Notes under the pieces: model-generated | What the model was told of the DNA's origin: nothing | Databases searched by the model: none | What the model saw: the letters and a program-made list of their open reading frames with translations, nothing else | Part shown: positions 62,967 to 64,000 of the stretch, piece by piece | Position numbering within the stretch: the first letter of the stretch is position 1 | Layout of the letters: each line of letters begins with the position of its first letter | DNA from: Fasciolopsis buskii | Taxonomy: Eukaryota; Platyhelminthes; Trematoda; Plagiorchiida; Fasciolidae | Length of the DNA stretch: 64,000 bases | NCBI GenBank assembly: GCA_008360955.1 | Contig: LUCM01007780.1 | Span: forward strand, 62,001-126,000 | Direction: 5' to 3' | Made by a program: the position numbers and the translations under genes

Positions 62967-63050
62967 TACTCTCCTGTTCGATCGCCTCCATACCCGTACC
63001 CCCTATGGTCGGTTTCCTCCTTATACTCGTATCCAAATAATGGAAGCTGA
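62967..63050 (+). CDS. Candidate last exon: Pro/Tyr-rich C-terminus
   Basis: The acceptor GTGTACGTGCCCAG ends at 62966. In phase 0 the frame gives 27 residues rich in Pro, Tyr and Ser (YSPVRSPPYPYPLW, then SVSSLYSYPNNGS) and a TGA at 63048-63050. An in-frame TGA lies 13 nt before the acceptor, so the open segment cannot start much earlier. The composition suits the tail of this protein. A family C repeat starts soon after, and I see no clear polyadenylation signal. Confidence 0.3.
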   Translation, partial: YSPVRSPPYPYPLWSVSSLYSYPNNGS

Positions 63051-63224
63051 ATGTTGATCATGAGTTCGTTGAAGAATCATAACGGTAAATTGTTTTCCGA
63101 AAGTTTTCGTCCAAAACATTTCTGTTCATTCCCAAGACAATTATCCTGTTGGTGTACGATTATACCACGTTGTGCTATTGGCCAGGAAAAATGCCTCAAT
63201 CCCGAAATAATCGAAACTTTCTGT

Positions 63225-63440
63225 AGGTTTGTCCTTTGGATGGAACTCGACATCCAAGTGCCCAGTACACTCTTGTGCCACAGGTGCTGGTGAGCATAGC
63301 GTCATGTGCTTCGTACCCCGCTCGTTTTTTTCAATCAGAGTTTCGCAATCTTCCGCGGACTAGCTGTCAAGGACCATTCAACCAGGACTTTCGTCCTGGC
63401 ACTTTATCGGGAAAACATGCCTGCCACAATAATGCCGATA
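63225..63440. repeat. Family C repeat, partial copy 7
   Basis: CATGTGCTTCGTACCCCGCTCG (63303 onward) and GGACCATTCAACCAGG belong to family C. Confidence 0.5.
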
Positions 63441-64000
63441 CATTTGGTATCAGTAATAGGATCTATGGAATACGACAAAGAGTAATTGTCCTGTTTGGAT
63501 GTCGCGCTTCATTCATTTGCTCATTCAGGGGACCGCATAAGTTTTTGCATCATGATGAGCATAAAATCCCCATGAAACAAATGAGTAGTTTGCATATGCC
63601 TGTTACTCCTGCCAAATCACCACAAAAGTTAGCCCTGGCAATTGTGAAATAAGGATAAGGGGTGCTCTTTTGTGCAGACTTTAGTACTAATGACAAACGC
63701 TCGCCTCCCGTATCGCAAGGTTGTCTCTTCCCTCAGGTATTCTCTAGATCTTCATCGGATTGACTTATTCTTGTCATCATATTTGGGATTTATGCCTCTT
63801 AGCACGACTTCAGAGATCATGCATATAGGGTGAGGCCACGAGCTGGTACCAAAAGCGCTAGGGCGCTTGGTTTCGATTCGGTGAGTCATGCGACAGTGAA
63901 GACGGACCACGTCCGACACGCCTTAGATGAATGGTGTACACTAAAGACCTGGTCGATTGCATTTCAGGAACCGCAGTGTGAAACTAACCAATCGCCCTAA
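63441..64000. other. Unassigned window end
   Basis: A frame ending at 63652 is open but shows no motif. A B-box-like GGTTTCGATTC at about 63869-63879 is too weak to call. Confidence 0.3.

Larger units (their letters stand above)
12622..63050 (+). other. Gene model: multi-exon C2-domain protein (about 509 aa)
   Basis: Eleven exons on the plus strand were joined by eye from AG/GT signals and reading phase. Every junction from the ATG at 12659 to the stop at 63048-63050 keeps one open frame (1530 nt including stop). Introns are 1203, 2250, 13536, 5573, 5227, 2437, 10973, 7124, 213 and 326 nt. The protein has an N-terminal C2-like domain (residues about 6-118), a Ser/Gly-rich low-complexity tail with basic patches near residues 125-152 and 274-305, and a Pro/Tyr-rich C-terminus. 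C2 domains usually bind phospholipid or protein partners at membranes. The arrangement recalls Rab11-FIP class I proteins, but no Rab-binding helix is visible, so the family stays open. Exons 1-8 are the firm part. Exons 9-11 are less certain. No clear AATAAA follows either possible stop. Confidence 0.65.

Noticed and set aside
1..64000. CRISPR array, bacterial defence operon or integrated prophage
   Set aside because: No regularly spaced direct repeats, no operon-like gene spacing, and clear eukaryotic splice and retroelement content.

Overview
This is a eukaryotic window. It has long introns, splice-bounded short coding segments, many decayed non-LTR retrotransposons, tRNA-derived SINE-like units and (TA)n microsatellites. 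The mix of RTE-type elements ending in (GAT)n, a CR1/Jockey-like element, very small exons and a possible trans-splice acceptor in front of the first ATG suggests a parasitic flatworm, most likely a digenean trematode. That assignment is inference, since no marker gene is present. There is no bacterial-type operon, CRISPR array or rRNA.

The main content is one plus-strand gene that can be assembled by hand across about 50 kb (12622 to about 63050). Nine to eleven short exons join in frame at every junction: 12659-12695, 13899-14010, 16261-16557, 30094-30467, 36041-36161, 41389-41414 (26 nt), 43852-44058, 55032-55214, 62339-62419, then an 8-nt microexon (62633-62640) and a last exon (62967-63050). 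The predicted protein is about 509 residues, or about 489 if exon 9 is terminal. It starts with a C2-like domain (about residues 6-118), followed by a long Ser/Gly-rich tail with two basic patches and a Pro/Tyr-rich end. Several alternative acceptors also keep the frame. The overall layout resembles N-terminal C2 adaptor proteins such as class I Rab11-FIPs, but I cannot name the family.

The rest is mostly repeats. Family A is an RTE-type non-LTR element with endonuclease and reverse transcriptase regions and a (GAT)n tail. It is nearly complete on + at 2556-6017, on - at 21370-25040 and on + at about 45400-48640, with 3' fragments at 32243-32447 and 39880-40310. A second RTE-type element lies on - at 31640-34690. 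Family B, a different RTE 3' end, occurs seven or more times. Family C is a 500-700 bp dispersed repeat that often abuts (TA)n. Family D is a smaller repeat found three times. A CR1/Jockey-like fragment lies on - at about 7000-8950, and a Ty3/gypsy-like scrap at about 60100-60300.

The oddest structure is a 0.6 kb unit upstream of two family A copies, single at 1905-2555 and tandem at 25045-26265. It carries an open, splice-flanked 158-nt exon-like segment in all three copies. The tandem junction contains the window's only N next to a 17-bp inverted repeat, so part of this may be an assembly fault.
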